In this document: piece after piece, positions 11,516-23,822 of the stretch
Layout: each line of letters starts with the position of its first letter
Position numbering within the stretch: the first letter of the stretch is position 1
NCBI GenBank assembly: GCA_903632075.3
Contig: CAHIKZ030002623.1
Location: forward strand, 82,501-146,500
Source of the DNA: Acanthosepion pharaonis
Lineage: Eukaryota > Mollusca > Cephalopoda > Sepiida > Sepiidae
Length of the DNA: 64,000 nt
Reading direction: 5' to 3'
The notes under the pieces: generated by a model
What the model saw: the letters and a program-made list of their open reading frames with translations, nothing else
Database searches by the model: none
What the model was told of the DNA's origin: nothing
Made by a program: the position numbers and the translations under genes

Positions 11516-13794
11516 TGGGTTCGTTCGAAATTCCAAGAAGGTCGGAGGGAATATCGGCCGGAACGTCGTGAATATGACATTAAAATGTGGTACAACTGTT
11601 CGGACGATGTAAATAGTTAAACTCTCATCTCAGAAATATAGATAGATGCTTTCCTGGATTGTTTCCATTATCAGATTATTTACACCTTCTGGCCTTCTTC
11701 CTTGGTAAAGCAATTATATTTTCCATGACAAAGATAAAAAAATGAGATAAATATTTAACAGAAGCTGATTCTCTCAAATTAAGAATTAAGGATAAAACTT
11801 TCGAAATATAAACAAAAAAAAATAAATAAATGGACAGCTATTATTTCTGTGTGATTTTCTGGTGTGATATACTTGAAATTTTTCATTTCCTTTTGACCAG
11901 TTTCGACATATTTCTAAAGATGGCCGTCATCCTGTTTTGTTTTCTTTTTCGAGAATCATCCCAAATCTAATACATAAAAATTCTTTTCAGTTAAATTAAT
12001 GCATGCTTCAAATAAGATAGATATCGTATATTTATATTTCCCATGCAAGCATGTCGCTGATAAAAAACGAATTAGATTTCTATTAGGGAATGTTTGACAT
12101 CAATTAAGTTTCTATTTACAAAGATTTGTCGAACGGATTACCTTTTTCTGTTATGTCAGCGTCCCTGTAATTACATGCTTCTAGAATTTCTAAGCACTTG
12201 TGCACTGGTGTAGACAAAAGCCGCCTCAGTGAGGCTGATTTCTAATCCCATCTCCGTTGTTCATAGCATCATTAAGGCGCACTGTAAAGGAGAATCTGTG
12301 GCACAAAGAGAAAGGAAAAGTTTGTGACGCTTATAGCTACTTGAGAGACTATCGGTAATTACCGAAAAGCTAACAGACATGAAACCGTCCGATGCAACGT
12401 CAAAGTGATAAAAATAATAAAAGAAAGCACCAGTAAAAAGCGGATGACGACGTTCATACTCAGATGTACATATATGGATGTAACGAAGCAGGAATGCGCT
12501 GCTTGTATACGAACCGTTATTATACCATTCTGTGCGTACAGCTTTATTTATAATTCTACGTCCGCGTGCAAGTACAGCTTACAATTATGTGTTTACGTGA
12601 ATATTCCATGTAGATAATATGTATAGTTAGAATAAAAATACGCACAAATTAAAATATACTGGATAAAAATAAAATGTATTTTTATGTGTTAATATGAACA
12701 ATTATAGATGGATCTATATATAGTCTGAGCACTCACATAATATATTTATTGAATAAATCAAGAAAACCGTGCAAGCCAAACCTAACGAGCATGCGTAAAT
12801 GTTTGGCAGAGAAAAGATTAAGAGGGCAAAAAGAAAAACATTACTAATAGCGGCAAAGGACCGGAAATTGTGGGGGTGCATGGTCGCGCATATCCTGAAG
12901 TAGAAGTCGAAGCTTTGTAATAGTGGGCATAAAATGGAAATCTAATTCGCCATGCAACATTAATTTTCTGGCCCAGGGGATACATGCTTGCTTCCAACAA
13001 AGTATTCTTGCCGATACTAGATTCTTTCTCCTTTCTATCAAGGATCTCTCCTCAGAACATGTTGAAATCTTTGTTTTATCACCTCTATGTATGTCTTAAC
13101 CTCCAAAAGTTCAAGGTGTGAAGAACCGGACAGCGTCTCTCACCTCAGAATAGCTAAGAATTTTTTAGGGTTTACCTTGTCTACAAACAGTTAATATATC
13201 TCATGAGATATACTTAATAAATTTGCATAATCACTGAAAGTCTTTAATATCCGCGTATCATGAACTGTAGTTTCAACAAATAATCTCCTTAACATAATCG
13301 ACTATTTTGACTCGGGTTCACAGACACAAGAAGTATATCTCACATATATAATATCTATCACTAAAGATGCTGGGAATATGAAAGATGCTTTGTACCGCTC
13401 TAGTAAGCACTTTCCGCCTCTCATTACAATAGCCAGATCGAAAACGGAGCAATAATTTTCCGTATAATATCTACTGCTCTCCGGTCCAGATTTTCCAAAC
13501 ATGACACGGGATCAAATGCTAGGCATTGTGGGTAATGAACTAAATTCCACCCTACAGCCCATTTCACATAAACGAAGACTTGCAAGCGGCTAGTTATTCC
13601 ACGTGAAAATCGTCAGACTGGACACATTCGCAACTAACACCAAACATCGCACGTACATTGAAACGGACCGCCCACATTCCCTTTGTACTCTATGAAAAAG
13701 GACGACGTTTTACCTACTATAGGTATGACTGCCTGTTTTTCAAACACTCTTCAGGCTACTTTGAATTCCTCGTTTTAGTATTCTTAGATAAGTG

Positions 13795-13797
<3 letters not shown>
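11516..13797. other. Spacer without recognised gene
   Basis: Small open frames at 12405-12617, 12818-13041 and 13302-13502 show no domain, repeat or splice support. A short GC-richer patch at about 12205-12265 contains the hairpin GCCTCAGTGAGGC and is otherwise unexplained. Confidence 0.45.

Positions 13798-13798
<1 letters not shown>

Positions 13799-13826
<28 letters not shown>
13799..13826. repeat. (TA)n microsatellite at a SINE tail
   Basis: A pure TA run abutting the tail of the inverted SINE copy at 13827-13970. Confidence 0.95.
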
Positions 13827-13830
<4 letters not shown>

Positions 13831-13970
13831 CAATAAGACATTTTATGTTTATACGTTCTTCTTTATCGATACAAATATTTAAGGAAATATTCTGTTTATA
13901 ATAAACAGTAGTAACCACATTTACCGGCATGAATGTCCGAGAAATTTTCATAGAAAATATGCGTCCTCCG
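13827..13970 (-). mobile_element. SINE-like repeat, tail portion, inverted relative to 14035-14278
   Basis: Read on the minus strand from 13970 it matches 14110-14278 closely: GACGCATATTTTCT, GACATTCATGCCGGTAAATG, ACTGTTTATTATAAA and AAACATAAAATGTCTTA all recur. The tRNA-like head present in the other copy is missing, so this is a 5'-truncated copy, the usual outcome of reverse-transcribed insertion. It ends in a TA tract, as its partner does. Confidence 0.82.
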
Positions 13971-14034
13971 AAATGTTTAATTAATGGAAAATTGTAGTTT
14001 AGAAACAGTAAAATCGACCTTGCTAACCAAAACC

Positions 14035-14272
14035 CTGCTCTGTCGCTAAATTGGTAAAATACATCACGCTATATGACGGTTCCGTGTAGGATACAATTTC
14101 GATTCCCGTCGGAGTACGCATATTTTCTGAAAATTTTTGGGACATTCAGGCCGGTAAATGTCGTTAATACTGTTTATTATAAAATGAGCATCTACTTCAA
14201 TATTTGAATCTAAGAAAGAGAACACATAAACATAAAAATGTCTTAAAATAATTGTCGGTCCTTCTTCATTTC

Positions 14273-14278
<6 letters not shown>
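14035..14278 (+). mobile_element. SINE-like repeat with tRNA-related head
   Basis: The head has an A-box-like segment around TAAATTGGTAAAAT (14047-14060) and a B-box-like TTCGATTCCCG (14098-14108), spaced as in a tRNA gene. The body from 14110 to 14278 matches the inverted copy at 13827-13970, and a TA tract begins at about 14279. SINEs with tRNA heads are known from octopus genomes; assignment to one of those families is not tested here. Confidence 0.7.

Positions 14279-14311
<33 letters not shown>
14279..14311. repeat. (TA)n microsatellite at a SINE tail
   Basis: A pure TA run directly after the SINE tail, mirroring 13799-13826. Confidence 0.95.
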
Positions 14312-14314
<3 letters not shown>

Positions 14315-17300
14315 GGTGTATTAGTAATTGACGTTTATATACATTGGTATACAAGAATTTGATTAAAAAAATAAAACTTTCATGATGGTTCGAACAAACA
14401 CTTGTAGCCACCTAAATATATTTCGTATAAGATGAAATTATGTTGTGTTATGTATAAAATCTATTAATTTATTAAACATTATATACAAAATAAATTCCTC
14501 TATGAAAGCTACATTCAGAGTTTTGTAAGACAAAATTTCAAAGTGATATGCCTTTATTCTTACAGCAGGAAATGATAATATATCTATGGTGAGGATGAAA
14601 CTAGTTTAACTAATTATATAAACATATTTATATATGGGTTTTTTATTATCGGTTTATTTGTTATATTTTTTCAGCTAAAAGTATTACCTGGTTCAACCTT
14701 CAGACATAAGATTGTTGAATGTAATCACGTCATATTAATCAAAATTGAAAATACTTGTTTTCCTATGTGCATATCGTATATACAAAAACTATAGTGTGAG
14801 AGTCATTACGTTTATGTAAGTATCGAAACTACCAGTCGCTTACATTTGCTAATATTTTATCTCGCGCTATAAATGTAACCTTTACCTGACTTCGAACTCA
14901 GATTTTGAGTAATCTGAAACGCTTTCAAAAGGAATGGTCTGACCATCGTTTCGTAACTATTTTGAAAATATCTATAATATTAATGAAATTTACATGATCT
15001 CTGTCCTCAGACAAATCTGTTGTTTTTTCAGTGTTTCTATTCTCTCTTTTATCAACACTCACAATGAGAAGAAATATGCATGGACAGTCTTAAATGTCGT
15101 GCTTAGAATCTTCTAACCATATGCTTAATGTGCTTTAGTGCCATATGTTAGGTTTCGCACATCGAAACATAACGTTTTATCACAAAGAATAATGGAAATA
15201 TAGCATCTCCTTTACAGAATTATATCTGGAAAGTAACCTGTTTTTTGTGTTTTTTTTATTTGTTTGTTTTTTGTTTGCTTGTTTTTTGTTTTTTTCTGGA
15301 TGGCATTATGTGTGCTGACTTTTAAGTAATCATTTCTCTACTCTACTATTAATGTAATACAAACATCCCACAGTTCTATCATTTTATTAGATTAAAATAA
15401 GCTATGACGATATTAGGGACTTTGCGTTTATTTCACGAAATATTGATATTTGTATCTCAATAGACATTATTGATAACGAATAAAACAAGTACATATTTTC
15501 TCTTATTAATATAAACGTTATTTCTAGTTGGTATACGCACAAGTTTAAGTTGCTCTCACGCTTATTTTTTTAATTTCATAATTAATAAAAAAAACATCGG
15601 GAAGTCCTACTAAAGAGAAACGTTTGAACTTTAATCTACAGGTGTATCTTCACTTTAGTATGGGAAACGTAAACCATAATAATTTTTTAAATGGTTCTTT
15701 TAGTTTAAAATTTTTAATGTTATCTTCTGTTGGTAAAAGTTTTATGAGCTACATATATTTTTTTAAGTTGAAGATAGTTGAATATTTTAAACTGTGATCC
15801 TTCCTCGAATTTATGAAGAAATCCAAATCAAAAATAGTTTTAAAGAAACGGCGTCGACTTAACTTCTTAAGCTGAGTTGCCATGATTGTACTAATTTGAA
15901 TTTTTATTGTCGTACACTAACATTAGTAAATCACGAGAAATGAATATCGTGGACATAATTGACAAAGAAACCAAAATATACAGAAATAAATCAAAGCTGT
16001 GAATTAAAAAATGGGTTGTAAAAAGTCGTATTAATAATCATAATAGACAAAAATGAAAAGACTATTTTTTTACAGTAAAAAAAAAAAATCCTGTCGTGTT
16101 TCTTTTAGTCACATATGGATGCATCCGCTTCTTTGTTTCTTGAAAGATTCCATCTTTGTTTCAGGGTGTGGTGGCACAAAGATAGCGCAAAAAGAGAAAA
16201 TAACACGAGAAAAATAAAAGCTGCTAGAGAAAAAAAACTTGAATAAAAGTTATTTTCAGACAAATAAAGAGTAAACTGGAAAATAAAGAAAGACAAGTTG
16301 GCAAAGAAATAATTAGTTCAAGCTCACAAGAAAAGATGTTGCTGCATAACTGAATAAGACCTCTGTGAGATGCCATATTAAATTCTGGGGCATTGATTGA
16401 ATAATGTCGTAGATATCTATCAGTGAACCAAGGACTCGTTCAAGAAATCAATGACGAGTAAGACGCGCAACCATAAAACGTTTTGCTTATTCAATTACAT
16501 CAGGACGACCTATTAATTTGGCCATATACCGGACCTATTTACGTTTAGTACCTCGTGACACTCATTGAAACAAGTCGATATCAGGTGTTTCTGGCAATAA
16601 TTTAATTCTACATACCTGCAGGTTATTTCCGACTTTTACTACACGTGTTGATTTGTTAAAAGTATGTGGTCTAAATCTTATAATGTCAGAACAGATTTTG
16701 CGTCCAGTGTACTTCAGAATAGCTATTTGTAGGGATGATATTTAGTGCCAGCATAGCGAAGGGTAGAGATCGGCGATATATCCGATGTCATTGATACTTT
16801 CTTGTAATCGGAGCATTTGCGCTTAATATATGCACGGTTGGGTAAACAAACATGATACATTTAAACACCCACGACGGAAGGAATGCTCCCCTACAACCAC
16901 AAAATTATGTAGTGGCCACGTTCGGAGAATGTCCCAGTGCCGTATATTCTAGTAGTTGACGGTAATTGATAGCGTGGAGTGGAATAATTTATAATGTTAA
17001 ATATGAATTACTTCAGCAATTCTCTATCTTTGGGACGATAATACCCGTGGATTGGCACAAACCTATCGATGTAAGCTGGTTATATTTAGGTTGGACGTAA
17101 ATATTTATTTCAAATGTGTGTGATACTGAATCATTTAACTTGATGGCATTTCTCAGGGAAATACTTGTATGTAAACGGCAAGGATATACCCTGAAAGCGA
17201 CCGGGAACATGTTAGAATGTGATCCAAATTAACTTCAGGAAAGAAAAAATGATTTCTGACCTTTTCTTATGAATGTCACAAAATCACTTGCTTCTGTTAA

Positions 17301-17716
17301 GCTAAAGTGCTAACCTGTTCTACCATTTATAAAGATAGGATGAGAGAACACTGGACAGTCTTTCTCTGAGAAGGACAGAACATCTAATGCATTGTTCTAC
17401 CCGGAATTCAGTTCTCTGTCCCAACTTCATTTTTACGATATCTTTATTGTTATTCCATCGGTAATTCTCTTGATGCTATGTTAGCACATTCAAATGGAAA
17501 AAAAATCGATTTTTTATCACTCTTCTAATTGATCATCTATTTTGCTTCGAAGTAAAATAGATAAATTCCAAAATGGTTTCCAGAATAACACTTACAAAAA
17601 ATAGCAACCCTGATATTTTCTGTTTCCTTCCAGGGAAAAAATACAGCATTCATTAAATGTTAAGCATATAATACATTGTTTAAAAAAAAATTCCACGTGC
17701 CGCAGGATGTTGTCGG

Positions 17717-17718
<2 letters not shown>
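14312..17718. other. AT-rich spacer, no gene recognised
   Basis: It contains homopolymer-rich patches (for example T-rich 15240-15300 and A-rich 16078-16090) and short frames only. No repeat family was recognised. Confidence 0.45.

Positions 17719-17755
<37 letters not shown>
17719..17755. repeat. (TA)n microsatellite
   Basis: A pure TA run; the apparent poly-Tyr-Ile frames here are artefacts of it. Confidence 0.95.
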
Positions 17756-17756
<1 letters not shown>

Positions 17757-19026
17757 ACGATGTCCTCTCATTATTCGCTCTTAATAATTGTTGTCTTTTT
17801 ATTATCTCTCCGAAAATCTGGGTTGCCACCCATGTACTCAAACTCAATAAATAGGGTACGCGATGTTTTTTCCGTCCCTTCTGTCTCCAATCTGTCTTGG
17901 GAGTGTCAAATTTTCCAGGCCCTGTTTCCTCATTATGTGACATAGAAATTTCAATTGCCTTTTTCTGTGTTTATGTATGTATACACTTTGTTTCAATTTT
18001 CAGTAAAACTTCGTTGCTCACTTGCCTCGCAATGGTATTCTCAATATCCTACAGTAGAATTACAGTCTCATTTGAAAAAAAAAATTGACAGCGCTTAAAT
18101 ACCATGTTGGTTTGTCAAATTATGACACATTTCATAACACAATTCTTCGTCTGTGTCTGTTAGTCTCACTTGATTATAAAAATGTTAAATCTGTCATTTG
18201 TTAAATAATAAATAAGATTTTCACTTTACAAATAAAGAAATAAATATATCGAGAATACATTCAATTTGGAAGATAGGCTTGCGCCTTAACAAAAACAACT
18301 CAGTGTATGAACATTGCTTTTCAATTCAAATATTCATCACGAAAATGGGATGTGCATATTTGGTAAACTCCTCTTGCGACAGACAAAACAATTTAGACAC
18401 AAATATTGAAGTATTTCTAGTCTTCTGGGAATATTAATAAAAGCCTTGTACAAGTTTGAAACTTCGGTGTGCTCTATTAGCAATTGTTTTTTTTTTGTTT
18501 GTTTGCTTTTTGTATAAGTTTCTTAATACAGCTGTTTCCTTTTATTGTGTTTTAACGTCGCCTTTCATAAATTTAGACTGTTAAGTCTATCGTGATCGAA
18601 AAGTACATCAATCAACCGCCTGTTTATTAAGAGATTTATTTTTTTCAGTTTTAACGTGTCAGTCGATGAAAAAAAACATTGTTTATTTCCTGTAAACAGT
18701 TCTAGTGATGGCTGTATGAGAATTATAGACATTAATTTGGCATGCCGTTTTGAAGGTTGTGTTTAAAATGTCAACTAAGGATTCTATGGCAGTTATAATC
18801 CGTTGCAAATCTGGCTTTCATTTTGAAAAACAAACTTACATTTAAAACTAATAGCCTTGTGTTCGTTCAAAAATATGCAAGGGACGCACATATACATAAT
18901 AAAATAATTATAATTGAATTAAAATTAATGATCTAAATATGATGATGATAATAATAATAATAATAATGAAGTATTTGTTTCAAGGATTTTAGGAGAGAAG
19001 AGGGATAGAGTAAAAATAAAAATGTT
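17756..19026. other. AT-rich spacer
   Basis: No gene was recognised. A short (ATA)n/(GAT)n run lies at about 18941-18968, just upstream of the next repeat. Confidence 0.45.
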
Positions 19027-19483
19027 TTGGTTTATTTTCTTTTACGGTATATCAACCTCAATGGATTATATAATGCAGACAAATTTTTTATTGTTGGTAA
19101 TATTTTTTCAAAAATCTATTTCTGGTAATAATTTGCCGTTAAACATGTGTAGCTGGCAATATTTTTTTTTTTAAATAAATGGCTGGAAATATTATTTTTT
19201 TAAATATATAGTTGGTAATATTTTTAAAAAATGTATTCCTGGCAATATTTGTTTTTCAAAATTGTAATGCTGGTATTTTTTTTTTCTTTTTACGAAGTGT
19301 TTTGCAGTTATTAAAACCTATTTTAACACATGCTGTCCCCAATATGGGGAGGTAAATATTTCCTACACATGGGACCCTAACAGGTGGTTCCACGCCCCCC
19401 AAAACTTCCTGATCAGAGGCCTTGCTGTTGGAAGTAGTTTATCGTCATACCTACGACGCGGATGTAGTTTACCGTCATCTCCT
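19027..19483 (+). mobile_element. Unnamed interspersed repeat family, copy A (full-length-like)
   Basis: It starts with a head around TACGGTATATCAACCTCAATG (19043-19063), followed by a block of ~30-bp tandem units (19090-19275). It ends with a tail containing CTGATCAGAGGCCTTGCTGTTGG and repeated GTAGTTTATCGTCATACC-like units. The same order of blocks occurs in copies B and C, and the head alone occurs at 22681 and 26752. No coding capacity is visible. It behaves like a short non-autonomous element of unknown class. Confidence 0.8.
19090..19275 (+). repeat. ~30-bp minisatellite inside repeat copy A
   Basis: About six diverged units each begin with a CTGGTAATATTT-like core (for example CTGGCAATATTT near 19152 and 19232, TTGGTAATATTT near 19205) followed by a T- and A-rich stretch. 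Copy B shows related units with CTAGTAATATTTT on its own strand. Confidence 0.75.
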
Positions 19484-20300
19484 ATTATGTTTTTGTTTTG
19501 AAGAATGTTAAAATAACTTTTTTAAGGGATGGACTAAATGGTTTCTGTTGATTGGAAATATATATCTTTCATTTTGGAAGCAATTTACGATGCGTGAAAT
19601 CTCCCATCCAAATATTCAGTTTTCATATTGGCGTTACAGTATCTAGAGTGTTATTTTTTTTCTTGGCTATGGGCCATACTTGAAGGATTTTTAACATAGA
19701 GTAGATGATCATATATTTGTATAAGTGCAGTTTTATTTTTATTTTTTCGACCGATCCATTGTTGGATCCTCTTTGTGTTGTAATTCGTATATTCTTGATT
19801 TTTTTTTTTCTTATCTGTTGAATAAATTACAGAAAGTTTAAGAATGAATCATCCTTTGAGTTGTTGGCATTCGAAGACTTTGTTATATCAATTGCAACGT
19901 CTAACCATATGGCATTCTGTACGACTAAACACCTGAAATTTGATTTTGCTCGTGTAATGCGTTTCGATTCTATAACAAATTACTTTCAAGCATCAGCTCA
20001 CTATCTCTATATCATTTGAAGCATAAAGATAATGATAATAAAAATTGCTGTGATGTCTATTCACTAATAAATTTTCATTACTATGTTCAGTTTAGCATTT
20101 CAAACCCGCCCAGTCTTTGCATACATCGTTTGTTTGTTTATTTATTTATGGTAAACCATCTGAACATTAATTTCAGTTCTGAGGGTTAGAAAATATTAGT
20201 AAAATATTGGATGCATCTAAAACGATGTAGTGCCTTACGCCTGAATAAACAAGTTGATGTAAGAAAACTGATTAAGGAAGGCAGTTAAAGAAAGTTGAAG

Positions 20301-20301
<1 letters not shown>
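19484..20301. other. AT-rich spacer
   Basis: No gene was recognised between repeat copy A and the next TA tract. Confidence 0.5.
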
Positions 20302-20341
<40 letters not shown>

Positions 20342-20354
20342 GTGTGTGTGTGTG
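20302..20354. repeat. (TA)n(TG)n compound microsatellite
   Basis: A TA run to about 20339 is followed by TG repeats to 20354. Confidence 0.95.
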
Positions 20355-20654
20355 TTCTAAGGTATGCTATATTTTGAGGTTAAAGTGCTTCTTATCAGGC
20401 CATCAGACGATTGCATTTAATCATGAAATACTCTCAATGCTGAGTGTTTAATTCAATGTCCACTTAATATACACATACACGGGGGAAGGAATATTTTTTC
20501 CTTGCACTAAGGTGGATGGGACGACGTCGGAGAATTGAGTCTATAACAATCATCAGACATAACACCACCCGACATGTTGTGTGGTGTGTTGAAACATAAT
20601 GTTTAAAGGGTCAAACTGAAAACAATCCCTGTCTTAAAACTATTTGACTGTGAG

Positions 20655-21155
20655 CCATCCTGGATATGACGATAAACTACATCCGCGCCCTGGGTAAGAA
20701 GATAAACTACGTCTAACAGCAAGGCCTCTGATCAGGATGTTCTGAGAACCGTAGACCACGTCCTAATTGATGGTGTTCCCAGGTCAAACATGAACCGCGG
20801 TAGTAGCACCTCTTAGGGCCCTAGCTATGGGCAAATAGTTAATAGCCAAACTTATGTAAAAATAGGTTTTAATACCAGAAATACTTTGGAATAAAAAATA
20901 TTACTAGCAATAATTTTTGAAGGATAAATTATTATCAGCAACACCTAAAAAATACCAGTAATACAAAAAGCGACGTATTGTTATGGTGTTTGATTGTACT
21001 AAAAAAACATGAGTAATTGAAAAATGGTTCAAATATGTATGTATAGATACATACCTTTTTTTCCAAACTATATGAATCATTTTCAAATATCTGTTGGCAT
21101 TAATGACACATTGAGATTGATATGCTATGAAACAAATGAACCCACCAACCAACCT
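20655..21155 (-). mobile_element. Unnamed interspersed repeat family, copy B
   Basis: On the minus strand it runs from a head (complement of GGTTGATATGC-like sequence at about 21115-21155) through tandem GGTAATATT-like units (about 20875-20960) to a tail with the complement of AGCAAGGCCTCTGATCAGG (20710-20728) and two GTAGTTTATC units. It preserves a middle block (about 20780-20850) also seen in copy C. An extra ~110 bp (about 20985-21095) separates head and tandem block. Confidence 0.8.
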
Positions 21156-21862
21156 AATGTGAAAATGTGTAAAATGTTCAGTAGTATTGTTGCTTATTTT
21201 GTTCATTAAACGTAAAGAGGAAAATTTTGAACATGTTTTCATTTGTAAATCCTACAAATCATATTGTTTTGATACGGCAATACTTAGAAAATTTCATAAA
21301 CTTCGCTAATTTATCTTTGTTCAATAAATGTTAATAAATAAAGAAGGAATTAATTAATTCGCACTTTGGTCATCTTTCTATTTCAGTTTATACATGAAAG
21401 AAATAAAAGCATGTTAATTATTCTATTGTCTATATTTTTGATATTTAACTAGTTTCTAAGATGTTATTTCTATGAAGTCTGTCGGTTTTTATCAGCGGTT
21501 AAAATAGCCGTTATTTTTTATGGTGTTATATTTTTTAATCGCTTCTCTTAGAGCACAACTTCACGCGTCATGTCATTTTTCTTTATTTTGCCTATCAAGC
21601 TATCATATGTCAGATCTTTTAGGATTTTTTTAAATTTTACTTACGAAATATATTTTGTATATTTCCCTAAATATAACATTATTTTGATGTTGAGTTCTTT
21701 TTATGCTTAACGATTGTATTATTTGTATTTGCTTCCCGTTTATCTAATATAGTATTCCTATATCCAAAAGTGAATATTTAAACGTCCACAATATAAACAA
21801 AATAAGCCGAAAGCTCTTAAGGTATATGCGTTTGTAGAAACACCTCGCATATTCCTAGAGTG

Positions 21863-21898
<36 letters not shown>

Positions 21899-22680
21899 AA
21901 CAATCATTGTTGTACTTAGCTCGAAGGATTTCCGATGATGTTGCACAATTTTAGTTAACCCAATGTTAAATTAATATTTTGGTATTTAAATATTAATCGG
22001 CATTTTTGGATGACACAATTCTTGTGAGAAAAAGTGAAATGATGGTAACACAAATGTCTTCCAATAAATTTCACACATATTATGTTTAATAAATAACCTG
22101 GAGGATATTCTAAGAAGAATCGGCAACGAAATTTGGAATTTCTGGTTGTGAAAGTGTAATTGAAAGCATGAAGGTGGCACTTAGAAAAGTTTCAGAAAGT
22201 CTTCAAACGCAAAGAAAAACTCATATTTCGAAAAGGAATGTATTATTAGAACTGAAAACTACAACACATATGCTGTTGCTCTCTTATCTATAAATTCGAC
22301 ATACAGTTGGTATACTTAACTCAAATTGAGTCTATTTCAAATTATTTAATGAAGTTATTATGCCATTTGTTGCGGTGTCCTCCCTCAAAAGTTTGTATGT
22401 TAGACTATTCCGCCTACTGTAAAATTAGTGCGAGAGAAGGCCTTAAGAACAGTCGAATACTTTGAACGCGGGGTCAAAGACACACACTCACTAGTCGCTT
22501 AATACACTTCTGTTGTACGCTTTAATATCTGATATATCTGTAACACTAGTTTTGTTAATTCTTTCACCATTTATCAGGTCACAACATTATTTGTCACCAT
22601 ATTTTTATGCTTGGCAATTGAATATTAGTATCCACAAATGGCACTTAAAATCACGTGGATATAATTTGAGACGTCTGCTT
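21156..22680. other. AT-rich spacer with one (TA)n tract
   Basis: A TA run lies at about 21866-21895. No gene was recognised; the region 22380-22490 is less AT-rich than its surroundings but unidentified. Confidence 0.45.
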
Positions 22681-22742
22681 TGCTTTGTTTATTTTGTTTT
22701 ACGGCATATCAATGTCAATAGCTTATTTAATGCACAAACGAT
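22681..22742 (+). repeat. Unnamed repeat family, head fragment (copy D)
   Basis: TTTTACGGCATATCAATGTC followed by TTATTTAATGCACAAACG matches the head of copies A-C; no tail is seen after it. Confidence 0.7.
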
Positions 22743-23465
22743 TTATAACATTCGTATTGATATAATATGTATTGCATGTAAGAAAACAGTTTGTAGGAGA
22801 GTAGGTTTAATTGACGTATATTTGTAAAGAGGATTTGTAGAGAGTCAGGTTTCCTTGAAGAATTATTTTCCGATATACATTTTCTAGAGATGTCAGTGTA
22901 ATGTAGTGACACAGCAGAAGATACATAGAAAAATGATGACATCCGGGATTTTCGTTAGAAAGAAAGACAATAATGTTGCATTCTTCTATCCTATCTGTCC
23001 TCTTCCATGCTAGTAAATGCAGTACAATTCCATCAGATGAAAACAAGATGCGGTTTCAAGCAATAGCTTAGAACAGAACATGTAAAAACTACGACGGTTT
23101 GAGGAAAATATCAACGCGAAAGACACTCCTACTTGTAATTAGCATGATACATAGACATAACAAACACAAAATGATTAAAGTACCTTTGAAAAATTTACGT
23201 ATTTATAGCAGAACGAATAGGAAGAAACAGCAACTGGTGTGTTTGAGTGAATAAAATTGTAGAGTGATGAATAATTGACACAGAAGTGTTACATTTATTC
23301 ACAGCTTCCAAGAACAGGATATTGTGAGAAAACGTGTCAGGCAAACTCATCAAGGCTCTAGTAACTTCGGTGGCGTGAATCTAAAAATAATTTTTATTAT
23401 TAAGTCTTTTTAAGCAAGTCACCACTAAAAATCTCACACACACACATATATATATATATATAAGA
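22743..23465. other. Spacer with short (CA)n(TA)n tract
   Basis: A CA and TA run lies at about 23437-23463, next to the tail of the adjoining SINE. Nothing else was recognised. Confidence 0.5.
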
Positions 23466-23822
23466 CTCTCCCGACAACAGCACATGATATTTGATTATAG
23501 TGGTGAAGATTTCGTGCAAGACCATCCACACTTTTTGAAGGGCCGAATACAGAGACCTGGTGCACTACGTGCCAGAAGGTCCCCAAACGACACTCTGCAG
23601 GTTTTGAATGCAGAGTTGTCCTTCTCCATGACCAGTTGCCATCCAAGGTTTTAGAACCCAGTCTGCCTGCTATTTGCCCATAGCTGGAGGGAGAAGAGGA
23701 TTCACACCTTTCCCAAGGGTTCTAGCACATAAATGAATGTAAGGGATTTGACAGGAATTTGAACTCGGCTCTCCGATTCCTCAATCCAAGCCAGTATCCA
23801 TTACTCCACTGTGAGATTTTTC
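23466..23822 (-). mobile_element. tRNA-derived SINE, copy 1
   Basis: Read from 23822 on the minus strand, an A-box-like CAGTGGAGTAATGGATAC is followed by CGGAGAGCCGAGTTCAAATTC, whose GTTCAAATTC is a diverged B box. Next comes a body with CTTGGGAAAGGTGTGAATCC and CAGCTATGGGCAAATAGCAG. The same blocks in the same order occur at 36968 (+) and 37950 (-). The copy ends next to a CA/TA tract. It would have been transcribed by RNA polymerase III and mobilised by a partner LINE; the head is now diverged. Confidence 0.85.

Noticed and set aside
17676..17945. Overlapping 87- and 89-codon frames on both strands
   Set aside because: Both run through the TA tract; no motif elsewhere.
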